Part shown: positions 62,480 through 64,000 of the stretch, one piece after another | Layout of the letters: every line of letters begins with the position of its first letter | How positions within the stretch are numbered: the first letter of the stretch is position 1 | DNA from: [Clostridium] innocuum | GTDB lineage: Bacteria > Bacillota_I > Bacilli_A > Erysipelotrichales > Erysipelotrichaceae | Direction: 5' to 3' | Assembly (NCBI GenBank): GCA_012317185.1 | Contig: CP048838.1 | Location: 4,654,907-4,718,906, forward strand | Length of the DNA: 64,000 bases | Notes under the pieces: model-generated | The model's input: the letters and a program-made list of their open reading frames with translations, nothing else | The model's database searches: none | Told to the model about the DNA's origin: nothing | Program-made: the position numbers and the translations under genes

Positions 62480-62641
62480 GCAGTTCTTCCTTTCTGTCTT
62501 CCGCTTCCCTGATGCCGTTTTCTGCCTGCTATACGCTTTCACAGCATCATACGCTTAATCATAGCCTAAATCAGGGGAAAAAGCAATAACGTACGGCAGG
62601 AAAGCACCTGAAACAGAGGAATCCTTCACTTTGACAAGGCG

Positions 62642-62669
62642 AAAAAAAATCACCACAGGGTGATTTTTT
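62642..62669 (-). terminator. Terminator between rpmH and rnpA
   Basis: AAAAAATCACC pairs with GGTGATTTTTT with an ACAG loop, overlapping the rpmH stop. Confidence 0.8.
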
Positions 62670-62802
62670 ATGCTGATAACACTTTTCTACCTTTGGCACG
62701 ACGACGCGCTAATACTTTACGTCCTCCTACTGTAGCCATACGGGCTCTGAATCCATGAGTTTTCTGGTGTTTTCTTTTGCTCGGTTGATATGTTCTTTTC
62801 AC
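62668..62802 (-). CDS. rpmH: 50S ribosomal protein L34
   Basis: A 44-residue L34: MKRTYQPSKRKHQKTHGFRA start and RRRAKGRKVLSA end. It starts with GTG (62802-62800), with a GGAGGTGG ribosome-binding site. It is the usual neighbour of dnaA and rnpA and marks oriC. Confidence 0.97.
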   Translation of the reverse strand: MKRTYQPSKRKHQKTHGFRARMATVGGRKVLARRRAKGRKVLSA

Positions 62803-62858
62803 AAGAGCCACCTCCACTTCTTCTTTATCATTTTATACAAATTGAGCATTGCTTTAAA

Positions 62859-62887
62859 ATTATACATAAAAACTCTGTCAAAGTCAA
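62859..62887 (-). promoter_or_regulatory. Sigma-A promoter of rpmH
   Basis: Minus strand TTGACT (62887-62882), 17-base spacer, TATAAT (62864-62859), 57 bases before the L34 start. Confidence 0.7.
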
Positions 62888-62916
62888 TAATTCATTAAAA
62901 ATATTTGAAAATACGT

Positions 62917-63300
62917 TTATTTGTCAATCCATGCCATTTTTCGACAGAAGGCATGTGTAAAAATAGGGAACAGCAGCACGATAAAAGCAGAAACCACTAT
63001 AAATATAAAGATACTTGCATAAAAAAATAAAACGGTGGAAATCAGTGCCTGAAGCAGCAGCATGATGCCGTAAACAATTCTGGTTTCCACACGCAGACTC
63101 ATGACTGCGTACAGGAAGATAATTCTTGCCGCTACAACCACAGCGAGAATTCCGAAGAAGACGGATAGGGAGGAAAGCTTATCCGCAATCAAAACAAACG
63201 AAAGCAGTGCCAGAAACAGCTCCAGCAGCAGACTCATCTGATAGGTAGAGGCAAGACGGTGCTGAATCATGCGTTTTGTACTTTTTTCAAACCAGTTCAT
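62917..63300 (-). CDS. Small membrane protein, unknown
   Basis: A 127-residue protein with four hydrophobic segments and short charged ends. I do not recognise it. It lies between rpmH and the origin. The start follows AGGATGTGATAT. Confidence 0.6.
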   Translation of the reverse strand: MNWFEKSTKRMIQHRLASTYQMSLLLELFLALLSFVLIADKLSSLSVFFGILAVVVAARIIFLYAVMSLRVETRIVYGIMLLLQALISTVLFFYASIFIFIVVSAFIVLLFPIFTHAFCRKMAWIDK

Positions 63301-63420
63301 ATCATCACATCCTATATAATCATCTCATCTATTATATAGGAAGTTGGAAAAGAACACAATTCACTTCGCAAATTGTCCTGTATATTATCATTCAGAGGGT
63401 TTTCAACAAAACACTCCGTT

Positions 63421-63967
63421 TACGGTGGAAAACTTGGCTTTCAACTCCAATTCATAATATGAAGCAGAGGATATCAGCTGTTTATCCCGATGCAAGAGAT
63501 TTTCCACGATTCTTCCACAAGAATACATATCATAGTTTTCCACCATATGTGGAAACTGTAGAAAAGCTTCTCATAACCTTTATTTATCATACTTTTCATG
63601 TGTATACAATGATGGAAAAGCATCTGTTGATATCCATTGTTTTCCACTTTTCCACAAAATACAGGATTCCACACTTCCTGTTTCCCCATTTTTTCCATAT
63701 GGAAAGCTGTGGAAAGTGGAGAAACTCCTTTATTTATCCTTTTTAAAGCATGTTTTCCTGTGGATAACCTATGTGTGTAAACGGAATCCACCGGAAATCC
63801 TTCAGAAAACGTGTCCTGTCCGGTGGAAAACTGAATCAGTATTCTCCTTCACTTTCCATAAACAAATTATTTCCATTTTTTCTACATGACAGCAGCACTT
63901 TTTTACATATGCTGTGATTCCCTTTATCTTAATCAGAATAGCCGTGGTATTTTTCCACAATCTATAG
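63421..63967. other. oriC region with DnaA-box cluster
   Basis: A perfect DnaA box TGTGGATAA at 63759-63767. Variants TTTTCCACA at 63648-63656 and 63951-63959, TGTGGAAAC at 63548-63556, TGTGGAAAG at 63708-63716, and TCTTCCACA at 63511-63519. The stretch is AT-rich. It adjoins rpmH on one side and, beyond 64000, presumably dnaA. Confidence 0.8.
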
Positions 63968-64000
63968 TAAAATATAAGGTGCATGAAAAAGGAGTCGTTT
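63961..64000 (+). promoter_or_regulatory. Leader and ribosome-binding site of the next gene, probably dnaA
   Basis: A -10-like TATAGTAAAAT at 63963-63973 and the ribosome-binding site AAAAAGGAGTCG at about 63986-63997, with no start codon before the window ends. The position next to oriC and the rpmH side makes dnaA the expected gene. Confidence 0.55.

Noticed and set aside
63276..63746. 156-residue open frame over the oriC region
   Set aside because: It spans DnaA boxes and AT-rich origin DNA, has low-complexity sequence and no ribosome-binding site.
1..64000. CRISPR arrays, tRNA or rRNA genes and insertion sequences
   Set aside because: No regularly spaced repeats, no cloverleaf or rRNA signatures and no transposase were recognised in reading the window; absence without a software search is not proof.

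Overview
The window looks like an AT-rich, spore-forming, fermentative Firmicute. I infer the Erysipelotrichaceae ([Clostridium] innocuum-like). The basis is the pth-mfd-spoVT-rqcP-yabP-yabQ-divIC sporulation block, the oriC-flanking rpmH-rnpA-yidC-jag order, [FeFe]-hydrogenase maturases and very many PTS systems. The species itself cannot be proved from the sequence. The right edge is the replication origin: DnaA boxes lie at about 63.5-63.96 kb, and a ribosome-binding site at the last bases probably belongs to dnaA just outside the window. Nearly all genes are on the minus strand, pointing away from that origin.

Layout from left to right. (1) 1-2.3 kb: end of a plus-strand operon with a Zn-dependent dehydrogenase (partial), a class II aldolase and another Zn-dehydrogenase. 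(2) 2.7-11.5 kb: a hexitol-type PTS locus with GatA/B/C-like IIA, IIB and IIC, a mannitol-1-phosphate dehydrogenase-like enzyme, two mannose-6-phosphate isomerases (one with an extra N-terminal domain), a PRD regulator and a small membrane protein. (3) 12.7-21.1 kb: a cellobiose-class PTS (IIA, IIB, IIC) with a 1053-residue adenine deaminase/M24-peptidase-like fusion, a PRD regulator and a GH1 phospho-beta-glucosidase broken by an in-frame TAG. (4) 21.3-22.7 kb: a HAD phosphatase, a DivIC/FtsB-like paralogue and a decayed extra divIC fragment. (5) 22.7-28.1 kb: a malX-malY-SIS isomerase operon and a IIA-Glc gene, each behind a LicT-type antiterminator site, with the licT gene itself also behind one. 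(6) 28.1-36.9 kb: sporulation, division and housekeeping genes (divIC, yabQ, yabP, rqcP, spoVT, an XRE regulator, metK, a split lipoprotein gene, mfd, pth). (7) 37-39 kb: a 54-codon small gene, a lipoprotein and intergenic repeats. (8) 39-53.5 kb: a large polyol or sugar-phosphate locus with a mannose-class PTS (IIA-IID), two near-duplicate Zn-dehydrogenases, two class II aldolases, an FGGY kinase, an AraL/AraM-like pair, and a divergent MtlR-like regulator followed by a ribulose-phosphate epimerase-like gene and two unknown genes. (9) 54-58.1 kb: hydrogenase maturation genes (TM1266-like regulator, hydE, hydG, hydF) behind an attenuator-like leader. (10) 58.3-64 kb: a TPR-GGDEF-GAF-like protein, then jag, yidC, rnpA, rpmH, a small membrane protein and oriC.

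The common theme is sugar and sugar-alcohol uptake by PTS, oxidation to keto-sugar phosphates, aldolase cleavage into glycolysis, and disposal of electrons, with PRD regulators sensing PTS state. The most unusual items are the deaminase/M24 fusion inside a PTS operon, a dispersed hairpin repeat found in three intergenic regions, the unassigned attenuator-like leader before hydE-G-F, and two genes interrupted by single in-frame amber codons.
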